From positions 31,886 through 95,885 of the forward strand of contig CAXBOO010000007.1 of the NCBI GenBank assembly GCA_963977425.1: a DNA stretch of 64,000 nucleotides, in the 5' to 3' direction. The translations under genes and the position numbers were made by a program. Positions 46,086-55,176 of this stretch are shown in pieces (position 1 is the stretch's first letter; each line of letters opens with the position of its first letter). Origin of the DNA: CAXBOO01 sp963977425 (GTDB lineage Bacteria > Bacteroidota > Bacteroidia > Flavobacteriales_D > Luteibaculaceae). The notes below the pieces were generated by a model. The model made no database searches. It was not told where the DNA came from and saw nothing but the letters and a program-made list of their open reading frames with translations.

Positions 46086-46793
46086 ATGGAAAACAAGAAA
46101 AAGATTAAAGATAGCTTAGAGAGTAAATCTTGGAATGATATAAAGACTAACGATAGTTGGGCTATTTTTAAAATCATGTCTGAGTTTGTTGAGGGATTTG
46201 AAAAAATGTCCAAAATAAACCCATGTGTCAGCATCTTTGGATCGGCCCGTACCCCTGCTAGCGACCCAAATTATTTGCTTGCCGAACGTATTGCAACTCG
46301 ATTAACTAAACATGGTTACGGAGTTATAACTGGTGGTGGTCCAGGCATCATGGAAGCAGGAAATAAAGGTGCAAAAGAAGGCAACGGTACAAGTGTTGGT
46401 TTGAATATTGAGTTGCCTTTCGAACAAGAAGCAAATCCCTACATCGATAAAGATAAACTGATAAATTTCAATTTTTTCTTCGTAAGAAAAGTGATGTTTG
46501 TAAAGTACGCCCAAGGCTTTGTTGTATTGCCAGGAGGATTCGGCACATTAGATGAGCTTTTTGAAGCACTGACCTTGATACAGACAAATAAAATTGGAAC
46601 CTTTCCTATTATACTTGTCAACAGAAATTTTTGGTCGGGATTAATCGATTGGCTCAAGAAAGTAGTGTTTGAAAAATATCAAAACATCAGCCCCCAAGAC
46701 ATGGACTTTATACAATTGGCCGACAATGAAGAAGAAACTGTAGACATTATCGATAACTTTTACAAATCTTACAACCTTTCGCCTAATTTCTAA
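46086..46793 (+). CDS. LOG family protein (TIGR00730; cytokinin-type nucleotide phosphoribohydrolase)
   Basis: LOG proteins hydrolyse nucleoside monophosphates to base and ribose 5-phosphate. The 235-residue chain has the Rossmann GGGPGIMEAGNKGA stretch near 95-108 and the hallmark PGGFGTLDE near 148-156. In bacteria the true substrate is often AMP or an unmodified nucleotide. It sits between uvrA and the TPR-PKD protein (shared TAATG). Confidence 0.9.
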   Translation: MENKKKIKDSLESKSWNDIKTNDSWAIFKIMSEFVEGFEKMSKINPCVSIFGSARTPASDPNYLLAERIATRLTKHGYGVITGGGPGIMEAGNKGAKEGNGTSVGLNIELPFEQEANPYIDKDKLINFNFFFVRKVMFVKYAQGFVVLPGGFGTLDELFEALTLIQTNKIGTFPIILVNRNFWSGLIDWLKKVVFEKYQNISPQDMDFIQLADNEEETVDIIDNFYKSYNLSPNF

Positions 46794-47716
46794 TGCGCTT
46801 AATCGTTTGGAGCATATTCATTTGTTTGCCTTTACTTAGTTCGGCACAGTATTCTCGTAATCTATTGCGAGGAGAAAAATACATTGCCCGAGAAGAATAC
46901 AGTAAAGCCATCAATGCATTGCGTCAAGCACGTAGCGATAGCAATTCATATTACACCAATCATTTACTTGGTGAAGCCTACTTCAGTCTTCAAGAGTTTC
47001 AAAATGCTGCGGTATACTACAATCATAGTCTAGAATTCGTTGATCAAGACACTTCTGATTATCGACAATTGTACTTAACCTACATTGAACTTAAAGAAGT
47101 AGAAAAAGCTCAAAACATTTTGGATTTAATGGTAGAATATTATCCTGGAATAGATTCAACCATGTTCTACAATTGGGCTACTCAAAATATCAATTCACCC
47201 TGTACTCCCGACTATGGTATTAGAGAGAGTTTGCGCTATTGCATAAAAATTGATGCGTCTGAAAGCATCGACCCTGGAAATCCAAATCAAAAACTAAAAT
47301 GGCGTACAGACGATGGCAAAAGTTACAATGGTCCAAAACTTAATCACTGTTTCAACAACAGTGGAAAACATAAAATAAAACTGATTACCGAAGACAATAG
47401 TTTAGGCTATAAAAGACGTAGTGATACAACACTTACCGTGGTATTTCTCGACAACAATAGCTTGATAATGGAACAAATCCCTGAAAAGTCAAACTACATT
47501 GAAGTTAAAACCTACAATGTGGAAAATGACAGTGAAATTCCTTACACTTTCGCTTGGGAAACTGGAGACGGCAATGTCTATTTCGACGAAGTCCTAAACC
47601 ATAAGTACCATAAGAAAGGTAACTACAATATAAAGCTTACTATATTTGAGCAGGTAAGGCCTGGGCTCTTCATCCCAATATGCTGTATCTACAAAAAATG
47701 CGAAGTTGGAACTTAA
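46793..47716 (+). CDS. Exported TPR protein with two PKD-like domains
   Basis: A 307-residue protein: signal peptide (1-19, ending LLSSA), three or so TPR-like repeats (about 20-130; GEKYIAREEYSKAINAL, GEAYFSLQEFQNAA), then two PKD-like beta domains (about 145-220 with IDASESIDPG and KWRTDDGKSY; about 225-295 with FAWETGDGNVY and HKYHKKGNYNIKLT). PKD domains are usual in exported Bacteroidota proteins but TPR-PKD combinations in one small protein are less so. It shares TAATG with LOG, and the following unknown gene begins within its 3' end (19 bases). Function not recognised; a periplasmic or surface role is inferred. Confidence 0.7.
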   Translation: MRLIVWSIFICLPLLSSAQYSRNLLRGEKYIAREEYSKAINALRQARSDSNSYYTNHLLGEAYFSLQEFQNAAVYYNHSLEFVDQDTSDYRQLYLTYIELKEVEKAQNILDLMVEYYPGIDSTMFYNWATQNINSPCTPDYGIRESLRYCIKIDASESIDPGNPNQKLKWRTDDGKSYNGPKLNHCFNNSGKHKIKLITEDNSLGYKRRSDTTLTVVFLDNNSLIMEQIPEKSNYIEVKTYNVENDSEIPYTFAWETGDGNVYFDEVLNHKYHKKGNYNIKLTIFEQVRPGLFIPICCIYKKCEVGT

Positions 47717-48684
47717 CATACGCCTTATTGGCATTATTGTATACTACATTCGTGTTTGGGCAAACAGTACCGTCTCCTGAAGAGGGTATAGATTTTGTAA
47801 CTACGTTCGGAAGCGACGCGGACAGCAAGTTTGGTGACGATGACCAACTGCAAATATTCTTTTTCCTTATTCCTAAAACATTCTCTAAACCGTTCTATGT
47901 ACGCATCTTCGATCCTGAAATAGGTGCTAAAAACGACCTTCTGGTTGGCGATAGATACAATACCACAACTCGATTCGAAATTTTTGGTGGTTTTCAATGT
48001 TATAGCAAACCTGCCGCTAGAAGTTTTGTGAAACAAGAAGGTTACGATAGCGGAAAACTACTCAACACTGTTGAATTTTCTGAGCTCAATAAATACGATG
48101 AAAAGTGGTTTAATTTAGGCCCCTTCAACCCTAGAGAAGGTGAGTACATTAAAGAATTTGACGCCTACATTTTTAAATTTATAGCTACCGGAATTAGTGG
48201 TGATGACGGCAATACTTATAGAGTTAGTCTTAGTTTAAACAACGATAAAAACACCTCCATATTAGGAGCCAATATTTTCACCTACAACTATACTTTTAGA
48301 CTTAAAGACAGACCCTTTACTGTTGCCCACATTTATCCGTTTATTGACACCAAAACAAAGTCGATTAAACAAGTAAATTTTGATTTTGATGACGAAGGAG
48401 AAATTAAAATTTATAGCCGAACCAAATCAGGACACAAAGTAGCCACTTCTGGCGACAACGAAAGTGTACATTCTACTCACATAATAGATTCAGAAGAACA
48501 AGGTAAGACTATGGATTTACAAATTGTAAAAAACCAAAGTCGTATCAACGATATGAGCATCTATGTATTGAATCAATACAACGAAGCTGTTCCATTTTTT
48601 GCCATCCCAATTGGTGGTGTTCCACAATATCGATTTAAGGTTAATATTCGTTACGATTATAGAAACAAAAAACAGAGCTATTAA
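47698..48684 (+). CDS. Exported protein of unknown function
   Basis: A 328-residue protein with a signal peptide (about 1-21, ending TFVFG) and a mature part rich in Asp and Phe, with mainly beta character. No family is recognised. It overlaps the TPR-PKD gene by 19 bases and its stop overlaps the histidine kinase start (TTAATG), so the three genes form one operon. The ATG at 47698 is preferred to the longer frame starting 18 bases earlier because it opens directly into the signal peptide. Confidence 0.6.
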   Translation: MRSWNLTYALLALLYTTFVFGQTVPSPEEGIDFVTTFGSDADSKFGDDDQLQIFFFLIPKTFSKPFYVRIFDPEIGAKNDLLVGDRYNTTTRFEIFGGFQCYSKPAARSFVKQEGYDSGKLLNTVEFSELNKYDEKWFNLGPFNPREGEYIKEFDAYIFKFIATGISGDDGNTYRVSLSLNNDKNTSILGANIFTYNYTFRLKDRPFTVAHIYPFIDTKTKSIKQVNFDFDDEGEIKIYSRTKSGHKVATSGDNESVHSTHIIDSEEQGKTMDLQIVKNQSRINDMSIYVLNQYNEAVPFFAIPIGGVPQYRFKVNIRYDYRNKKQSY

Positions 48685-51266
48685 TGCGTTGTATGTTCGC
48701 CATATCGTTTCTATTATGTTCGATGCTTTCCTACGGGCAACTTCAATTTTTTCAATGCAGCGATAGTCTTTCAAAGTCCAATTTCATTTACGATATAAAA
48801 ATCGCCGATGATGGCTACATCTACATAGCCAACGACAACGGACTTCTACAATCCGATGGTTCTAAATCATTTTACATCTATCAATCAGACGAATTCTTTC
48901 CTCAAGCTATTTTCGATGCCAATAACCTTGGTATCGTTTTAAATAATGGCGACAGCTTATATGTTCAGTCATCGCTTCAAAAAACAACACCTTCTATTGA
49001 TGAAAAACAATTTGATGGGTATACTTACAATTTAACGGATAGTATAATTGTCTCAAAAAATGGCAAAACATATGCATTAAAGCCAACCGATTTTCAAAAT
49101 TTTAATGATGTAGCACTCGCAAAAAACGGGAGTCTATGGATCGCAGAATCAAGAAATTTATTCCTTCATTATTTAGGTACTAAAACCTTAATTCCGCTTA
49201 AAATTGGCAATAACTTTCAAGAAGTAGGCATCAATTGTGTTGAAGTCATAGGTCAACATCTTTGGATTGGCACCAATGGGTATGGCTTGTTTTACCTCAA
49301 TCTAGAAGAAATTTATGTTGCTATTGAGAATAGTGAAGACTTCCGTTTAGCTGGTAGTAACTACAATACTTTGATTGTTAACACGCAATCTGCAGTTCTC
49401 AAGCTAAAAATTGAAACAAAATCTTTTTCTAATTCGAAAGAAATAATTCACACAGGGAAAGGCATACTTGCTAGCAAATTAATAGGCTCTGACATATATG
49501 TAGTTCATAAAGATTTTCTTTTGATAATCGATTCCATTGGAACTGAAAAGAGAATATCATTCAATGACTTTGAAGCGAATGGTACTATCGCACGTTACAA
49601 CAACAAAATTTACATAGGTAGCTTTGGATCGGGAGTTTTGATTATTGGCTCAGACGGGCAAAAAATTGTGAATACTACCAATGGACTACTTCACAATGAG
49701 GTTATAGGATTTGTAACAAGTAACAATAGAATCTTAGCCTACAGTAAAAAAGGTGGCGTTACCGATGTCGAAAACACAAACAACTACATAGATTATCAGA
49801 ACAACGGTATACAAGGCAACATCAAAAGTGTTTCTAGAATTGGGGATGAATGGTGGATTTGCACAGAAGGTTACGGCATTAAAGTCTTCAACAATGCTTT
49901 ACAGTTTGAAGCTAGTATAGATCAAAGCAATGCCTTAAACTCTGGTTTTGTTTTATCCGTTTTTGAACATCAAAATGGTATTTACGGTATACTTCCTAGC
50001 GATCTATTTTACATCAAAAACAATGAAATAAGCAACATACAGCCATCTGTATATTTTGACGACTTGTTGCTCAATGGTGCTTACTCCTCACCTAACAATA
50101 CCGATTTAATTTTTGAGACGAACAACGGCTTACTCTTAAAACAAAACATCTATACGGATAAAGACATCAATGCCAACATTAAAATCAAAAGTGTTTTTAT
50201 AAACGGCTATCCAATCAGTCAGAAAACCCCATTAGGAAGCAGCAACACTGTTGAATTCAATTTAGATGCCATCATACCGTCACCTTTAAAAAGAGAACTC
50301 AGTTTAGTTTACACTTTAGAAGGCAAAAAAGATTTTTCGCAAAGGCTTCAAAGTAAAAAATTAGTCATCAAAGATCTTTCATACGGTGATTACACTTTGA
50401 CGATAAAAAACAACAACGACGAAGTACTGTGCACGTATAATTTTGAAATTGGACAAGCATTTTATCTTCAACCTTTGTTTTGGATCAGCATATTGTTGGT
50501 TCTGGTTATACTTATTTATGGTATCGTGCATTGGCGATTGCGCATTATTCGTTTGCAGAATATTCAATTAGAAAAAAAGATTGCCGCAAGAACACGTGAA
50601 ATTCAAAAAAAATCAAAGCTTTTAGAACAAGTATCTTTTACACTTAGCCATGATTTAAAAACTCCTGCACATAACATCATCGAATTGGCTAAAATACTAG
50701 GGATGCGAGTAGAAGGCAGCGAAAAATTTTCTAAACTGTTTGATGAAGCAGGAAGACAGATTTTATTGAAAACACTCGATACACTTGAAGTATTAAGATC
50801 GGATAGCAGCGATGGAGCAATGGCACAAGCATCAAAACTTTACGACATTATAGAGAGTGCTATACAGCCACTTAATTTTCAAATAGAAAAAACGCAAGCT
50901 AAAATTGAAATCAATATTGACGAAAAAACAGAAATAAAGGTTAAGAAAGCACAGTGGCAGAGCGTATTTTTCAACTTAGTTTCAAATGCCATAAAATATA
51001 GTAAACCCGAAATTCCTCCACACATCATCATTTCTTACATCACAAATGAAGACGATCATATTATACAGATAAAAGACAATGGAATTGGTGTAGACACCTA
51101 TAAAGTAAACGTATTCGATCGTTTTAGCACAGGCGATTCATCTGGTGCTAGTACAGGTGTTGGGTTAACTTTAGTAAAACAGATTATCGAATCTCACGAT
51201 GGTACAATAACTATAGAATCAACCCCTGGTGAAGGTGCTGTATTTACCATACGTTTAAAGAAGTAA
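48684..51266 (+). CDS. Two-component histidine kinase with N-terminal beta-propeller sensor
   Basis: An 860-residue membrane sensor kinase. A signal peptide (1-18) precedes about 560 residues of Reg_prop-like propeller blades and a Y_Y_Y-type domain (ends ...YGDYTLTIKN near 565-575). A membrane helix (about 598-618) leads to a coiled coil, a HisKA domain with H656 in SHDLKTPAHN, and a HATPase domain with NLVSNAIKY, DNGIGVD and TGVGLTLVKQI. Unlike the hybrid HTCS sensors of Bacteroides it has no receiver or AraC-type output, so it needs a separate response regulator; one lies convergent and overlapping downstream. Ligand unknown. Confidence 0.92.
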   Translation: MRCMFAISFLLCSMLSYGQLQFFQCSDSLSKSNFIYDIKIADDGYIYIANDNGLLQSDGSKSFYIYQSDEFFPQAIFDANNLGIVLNNGDSLYVQSSLQKTTPSIDEKQFDGYTYNLTDSIIVSKNGKTYALKPTDFQNFNDVALAKNGSLWIAESRNLFLHYLGTKTLIPLKIGNNFQEVGINCVEVIGQHLWIGTNGYGLFYLNLEEIYVAIENSEDFRLAGSNYNTLIVNTQSAVLKLKIETKSFSNSKEIIHTGKGILASKLIGSDIYVVHKDFLLIIDSIGTEKRISFNDFEANGTIARYNNKIYIGSFGSGVLIIGSDGQKIVNTTNGLLHNEVIGFVTSNNRILAYSKKGGVTDVENTNNYIDYQNNGIQGNIKSVSRIGDEWWICTEGYGIKVFNNALQFEASIDQSNALNSGFVLSVFEHQNGIYGILPSDLFYIKNNEISNIQPSVYFDDLLLNGAYSSPNNTDLIFETNNGLLLKQNIYTDKDINANIKIKSVFINGYPISQKTPLGSSNTVEFNLDAIIPSPLKRELSLVYTLEGKKDFSQRLQSKKLVIKDLSYGDYTLTIKNNNDEVLCTYNFEIGQAFYLQPLFWISILLVLVILIYGIVHWRLRIIRLQNIQLEKKIAARTREIQKKSKLLEQVSFTLSHDLKTPAHNIIELAKILGMRVEGSEKFSKLFDEAGRQILLKTLDTLEVLRSDSSDGAMAQASKLYDIIESAIQPLNFQIEKTQAKIEINIDEKTEIKVKKAQWQSVFFNLVSNAIKYSKPEIPPHIIISYITNEDDHIIQIKDNGIGVDTYKVNVFDRFSTGDSSGASTGVGLTLVKQIIESHDGTITIESTPGEGAVFTIRLKK

Positions 51267-51591
51267 ACCATTCTTCAAGCATAGCTTTATCCAAAGGTTT
51301 TTTAAACTTTTCCGTATAAGGGAATTGCTCCAACAGTATTTGCTCTTCAGGTCGCATATTGCTTCCAAAAGCTAAAGCCACAGGCACCTCTAAGTTGGCT
51401 ATTTCCTGTTTCAAATCAAATATCAGACCATCAGTAAGGTGGATATCGGCTACAATGCATCTTATATTTTCAGTCGCTATAATTTCTCTAGCCTCAGAAA
51501 GTGATTCCGCTAATCTAAAAGCAGGGTTTTGCCCAAACCAATCTTGGTAAATAAACTGAGTAATAAGATCGTCTTCGACAAACAAAATCAT
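51244..51591 (-). CDS. Single-domain response regulator
   Basis: A 115-residue receiver domain with no output domain, as in CheY-type signalling. Visible are the acidic pair VEDD (residues 7-8), the phosphoacceptor D49 in VADIHL and the Lys in FKKPL (K97/K98). The usual Thr/Ser switch position appears to be Phe75 in ALAFGSN. It is convergent with the propeller histidine kinase and overlaps its last 23 bases, so the two genes are probably a pair despite opposite strands. A GATATTTG box four bases before the ATG suggests a very short or absent leader. Confidence 0.8.
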   Translation of the reverse strand: MILFVEDDLITQFIYQDWFGQNPAFRLAESLSEAREIIATENIRCIVADIHLTDGLIFDLKQEIANLEVPVALAFGSNMRPEEQILLEQFPYTEKFKKPLDKAMLEEWFTSLNVW

Positions 51592-51705
51592 AGCACAAAT
51601 ATCATTCTTAAAGTTAACCGCTTAGCTACAGCTTTAATCCGTTAACCTAGTTTAACAGCAAATTAACACACAAAAAAATTACTTTTAAGCAAACAATTAC
51701 ATTCC

Positions 51706-53298
51706 GTGAATAAAATATTCTCTTTTGCTGCATTAATCCTTGCTTCATTTACCCTTAGCGCCCAAAGCGTTGAATTGAGAAATGAATTGGAAAAAGTTAA
51801 TGCTTTCTTTTATCAACTCGATCGTTTTTACGTCGACAGCATTGATAACAACGACTTAATAACTTCTGTTATTCGAAAAACACTTGAAGATCTCGACCCA
51901 CATTCCGTTTACATTCCAGCTGAGGAATTGAAAAAAATGAACGAACCACTGGTAGGAAACTTCGATGGTATTGGTATTCAATTCAACATTTTAAAGGACA
52001 CAATATTGGTTATTAGCCCTATTGCGGGCGGTCCGTCTGAGAAATTAGGCATTAGAGCTGGAGACAAAATTGTAGAAATTGAAGACACATTAGTTGCTGG
52101 TATTGGAATTACGAACAATGACGTAGTAAGCAAATTGCGTGGAAAAAAAGGAACTGTTGTAAATGTTGGTATTTCTAGAAAAGGTGAGAAAAACGTAATG
52201 AAATTCGCCATTACAAGAGACAAAATACCTATCTATTCGGTTGATGCTGGATTTATGTTGAACGACGAAACAGGCTATATTAAAGTCAATCGTTTTGCCG
52301 CTAATACTGTAGAAGAATTCAAAGCTAAACTAGCTCCAATGCAAGAAAAAGGAATGAAAAACCTAGTGTTGGACTTACAGGGTAACGGAGGTGGATATCT
52401 TAAAACAGCCATCGATTTAGCCGATGAATTTTTAGGACCGAATAAACTCATAGTCTATACCAAAGGCCGAAGCTTCCCAAAAGAAGAATCACGCGCTACT
52501 ATTGCTGGTAATTTTGAAGAAGGAAAATTGATTGTACTTATTGACGAGGGTTCTGCTTCAGCAAGTGAAATTGTTTCAGGTGCCATTCAAGACTGGGATA
52601 GAGGACTTATCGTTGGAAGACGATCGTTTGGTAAAGGTTTGGTACAAAAACCGTTTATGTTGCCTGACGGTTCAGCAATGCGACTAACCATTAGCCGCTA
52701 TTACACGCCATCTGGCAGATGCATTCAAAGAAACTACGGTGATGGTATAGAAGCTTATTATAAAGAGCGCTACGACCGTTATACAAGCGGAGAATTGTTT
52801 TCATTGGATAGCATCTCTTTTCCAGACAGTTTGAAGTTTTTCACAGATCACAAACGCATAGTTTATGGCGGCGGAGGCATTACTCCTGACCTTTTTACAC
52901 CACTAGATACATCGAATAATAGTACAATGTTAACGGCGATGATTCGCAAAGGCATTACCAATTCATTCTCTTTAGACTTTGTAGAAAAGGACAGAAGAAA
53001 ACTAGGTAAGTTGTATCCAGATGTAATAGCCTTCAAACAAAATTTCAAATTGTCGGAAGACAATTTAGCCGAACTTAAAGCAATGGCTGAAAAAGAAGGA
53101 ATTGAATGGAACGAAAGCGATTTCAAAAAATCGGAAGCAGTAATAACAGCACGAATTAGAGCTTTAATAGCACGCAACATATTCGATTCCGACGCCTTCT
53201 ACTATGTAATATCAGACATCAACGAAGCCCTGCAAGATGCTCTTGAGATTTTAGATTCAGGGAATTACGACAAACAATTGGCTGCTAATAAGCCTTGA
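51706..53298 (+). CDS. C-terminal processing protease, S41 family (CtpA-like)
   Basis: S41 peptidases trim exported proteins at the C terminus. The 530-residue protein starts at GTG 51706, has a signal peptide (1-19, ending TLSA), a PDZ domain (about 85-165), and the catalytic core with Ser in GSASASEIVSG near 285 and Lys in RRSFGKGLVQ near 308. The C-terminal part (about 400-530) is a helical extension typical of the Bacteroidota form. No operon partner; a short gap precedes the DUF1573 gene, which has its own promoter. Confidence 0.93.
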   Translation: MNKIFSFAALILASFTLSAQSVELRNELEKVNAFFYQLDRFYVDSIDNNDLITSVIRKTLEDLDPHSVYIPAEELKKMNEPLVGNFDGIGIQFNILKDTILVISPIAGGPSEKLGIRAGDKIVEIEDTLVAGIGITNNDVVSKLRGKKGTVVNVGISRKGEKNVMKFAITRDKIPIYSVDAGFMLNDETGYIKVNRFAANTVEEFKAKLAPMQEKGMKNLVLDLQGNGGGYLKTAIDLADEFLGPNKLIVYTKGRSFPKEESRATIAGNFEEGKLIVLIDEGSASASEIVSGAIQDWDRGLIVGRRSFGKGLVQKPFMLPDGSAMRLTISRYYTPSGRCIQRNYGDGIEAYYKERYDRYTSGELFSLDSISFPDSLKFFTDHKRIVYGGGGITPDLFTPLDTSNNSTMLTAMIRKGITNSFSLDFVEKDRRKLGKLYPDVIAFKQNFKLSEDNLAELKAMAEKEGIEWNESDFKKSEAVITARIRALIARNIFDSDAFYYVISDINEALQDALEILDSGNYDKQLAANKP

Positions 53299-53310
53299 TT
53301 GTTATTTTTG
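53278..53310 (+). promoter_or_regulatory. Promoter of the DUF1573 gene
   Basis: TTG (53278-53280) lies 22 nt before TATTTTTG (53303-53310), a full TAnnTTTG match, within the end of the S41 gene and 17 nt before the ATG. Confidence 0.5.
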
Positions 53311-53327
53311 TTCAAATAATTTAAAAA

Positions 53328-53852
53328 ATGGAAATGGAAAAAATTAAAGTTGGTTTATTAGGTGTTATAGCAATTACCCTCATTGCAAATACTGTTATAG
53401 TTTCAAACAAAGACAGTATTGACCAAGGTCGATTAGTTGGCAGAGTAAATCAAGCTCCGGCTGCTCCAATCGCTTCTCCAGCATTGCCTGCAAACAACAA
53501 CATTGCTCCAGAAGCACCAAGTGCCCCAGCAGGTCCAAGCACTACTATTAACTTTAGTGAAACAGAACACACTTTTGGAAAAATCAACCAAGACAGTGAA
53601 AACACTAAAATATTTTCATTTACAAACACAGGTTCCGAACCTTTGATCATTCAAAAAGCAACAGGATCTTGTGGTTGTACTGTTCCTAAGTTCCCTAAAG
53701 AACCAATCGCACCTGGAGCTACAGGAGAGATTGAAGTGGTTTACAAACCAGGAAAACAAAAAGGAAGTCAGCAAAAGACAGTTACAGTTACGGCTAATAC
53801 AGAGCCTGCACAAACTATGTTGTACATAAAAGCTGAAGTTCAAGAGATCTAA
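53328..53852 (+). CDS. DUF1573 domain protein, membrane-anchored or exported
   Basis: A 174-residue protein: N-terminal hydrophobic segment (about 8-22), a Pro/Ala-rich linker (about 45-70), then a DUF1573 Ig-like domain with the family pattern F.F.NTGSEPL and SCGCTVP near residues 100-125 and a closing TVTVTANT. Function unknown; often a small exported protein in Bacteroidota. The first Met could be residue 1 or 3. A terminator follows 24 bases after the stop. Confidence 0.85.
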   Translation: MEMEKIKVGLLGVIAITLIANTVIVSNKDSIDQGRLVGRVNQAPAAPIASPALPANNNIAPEAPSAPAGPSTTINFSETEHTFGKINQDSENTKIFSFTNTGSEPLIIQKATGSCGCTVPKFPKEPIAPGATGEIEVVYKPGKQKGSQQKTVTVTANTEPAQTMLYIKAEVQEI

Positions 53853-53875
53853 TTTCAACTCTATAACAGTTCATT

Positions 53876-53911
53876 AAAAGCCTCAGAAGTAACCCTTTTG
53901 AGGCTTTTTTT
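53876..53911 (+). terminator. Terminator of the DUF1573 gene
   Basis: A perfect 10-bp stem (53876-53885 with 53899-53908, loop of 13) followed by more T residues to 53911. Confidence 0.85.
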
Positions 53912-53985
53912 ATTCTTCAATATTAGGATTCATAATTCTTATAAGATTTATTACATTCGACACCCCTAAAAACATAGAAGGAACT

Positions 53986-55176
53986 ATGGCTAAAGTAAAA
54001 GCCTTTAAAGCGGTTAGACCCAGTAGAGATAAAGTACAATTGGTAGCATCCAGACCTTATCTTTCGTATACAAAAAAAGCTCTTCGTTCAAAATTGGAAG
54101 AAAATCCTTTTAGTTTCATTCATATACTCCAACCAAATTACCCAAACGTACCTGGCAAAGCCAATAGCGAAGAACGTTTTGAAGCTATTAGAGAACGCTA
54201 CACTGATTTCGTAAAAGACGAAATACTCATTCCTGATAAAAAAAACAGCCTATACATCTACCGTCAAATTAATGGCAAACACAGTTACACTGGTATTATA
54301 GGGTGTGCTTCTACAGACGATTACCGTAATGATGTAATCAAGAAACATGAACTCACATTAGCTAAGCGAGAGGAAACATTCAAAAAATACTTGGATATAT
54401 GCAATTTCAATGCAGAGCCAGTTTTGATGATGTATGAAGAGAATGAGGCCATTGAAGACATCATTAGTCGTTATACGCATACAAGTCCGGAATATGATTT
54501 TACTACTACTGACAGAATTCGTCATTCCTTATGGATTATAACTGATACCGATCATATCAATAGTATTGAACAAGCTTTTGAAAAAATAGAGAACCTTTAT
54601 ATTGCTGATGGACATCATCGTTCAGCTTCATCAACACTATTAGCTCAAGAAAGAGCGCTAACCAACTCTAATGAAAATGCCAACTTTAGAGGTTTACTTA
54701 GCTACTTCATACCCCATACTCAGTTGAGTATTCTACCATTCCACCGACTATTCAAAGCAAAGGATGCTGATGAAGCAAAAAACATTGCCGACACCATCAT
54801 TCAACAATACGCTCACCCAGAAGGTGATGTAAAAATGTGTTTTGAAGGTAAAGTGTACACTCTTAAAATTGAAGGCGAAGGTTCAACAGTTGTTTCGGGA
54901 CTAGCATCTAGTAGAGTTTCAAATAAGATACTTTGTTCTATTTGCCAAGTAAAAGATGAGAGAAATGACAAACGCATTACTCACATTGGTGGAGAAATTA
55001 CTTTAGAAGATTTTTCTGACAAAGTTGTTAAAGCGGGTAATACCATAGGATTCTACTTAGAAGCCGTTAAGACAGAAGAACTGTTTAAAATTGCTGACAA
55101 TGGTGAATTTATGCCTCCAAAAAGCACTTATATAGAACCAAAAATGCGAAGTGGCATGACCATTTTGGAATTGTAA
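53986..55176 (+). CDS. DUF1015 family protein
   Basis: A 396-residue protein of the DUF1015 family, whose members are widespread, conserved and lack a known biochemical function. The opening KAFKAVRPS and the DGHHRSAS motif (near residue 210) are typical; the latter resembles a nucleotide or metal site. The stop overlaps the yggS start (TAATG), so the two are coupled. An imperfect -7 box TACATTCG lies at 53952-53959. Confidence 0.82.
   Translation: MAKVKAFKAVRPSRDKVQLVASRPYLSYTKKALRSKLEENPFSFIHILQPNYPNVPGKANSEERFEAIRERYTDFVKDEILIPDKKNSLYIYRQINGKHSYTGIIGCASTDDYRNDVIKKHELTLAKREETFKKYLDICNFNAEPVLMMYEENEAIEDIISRYTHTSPEYDFTTTDRIRHSLWIITDTDHINSIEQAFEKIENLYIADGHHRSASSTLLAQERALTNSNENANFRGLLSYFIPHTQLSILPFHRLFKAKDADEAKNIADTIIQQYAHPEGDVKMCFEGKVYTLKIEGEGSTVVSGLASSRVSNKILCSICQVKDERNDKRITHIGGEITLEDFSDKVVKAGNTIGFYLEAVKTEELFKIADNGEFMPPKSTYIEPKMRSGMTILEL

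Noticed and set aside
48684..51266. A Bacteroides-type hybrid two-component system (HTCS)
   Set aside because: The propeller and kinase parts match, but there is no receiver or AraC-type domain after the ATPase domain.
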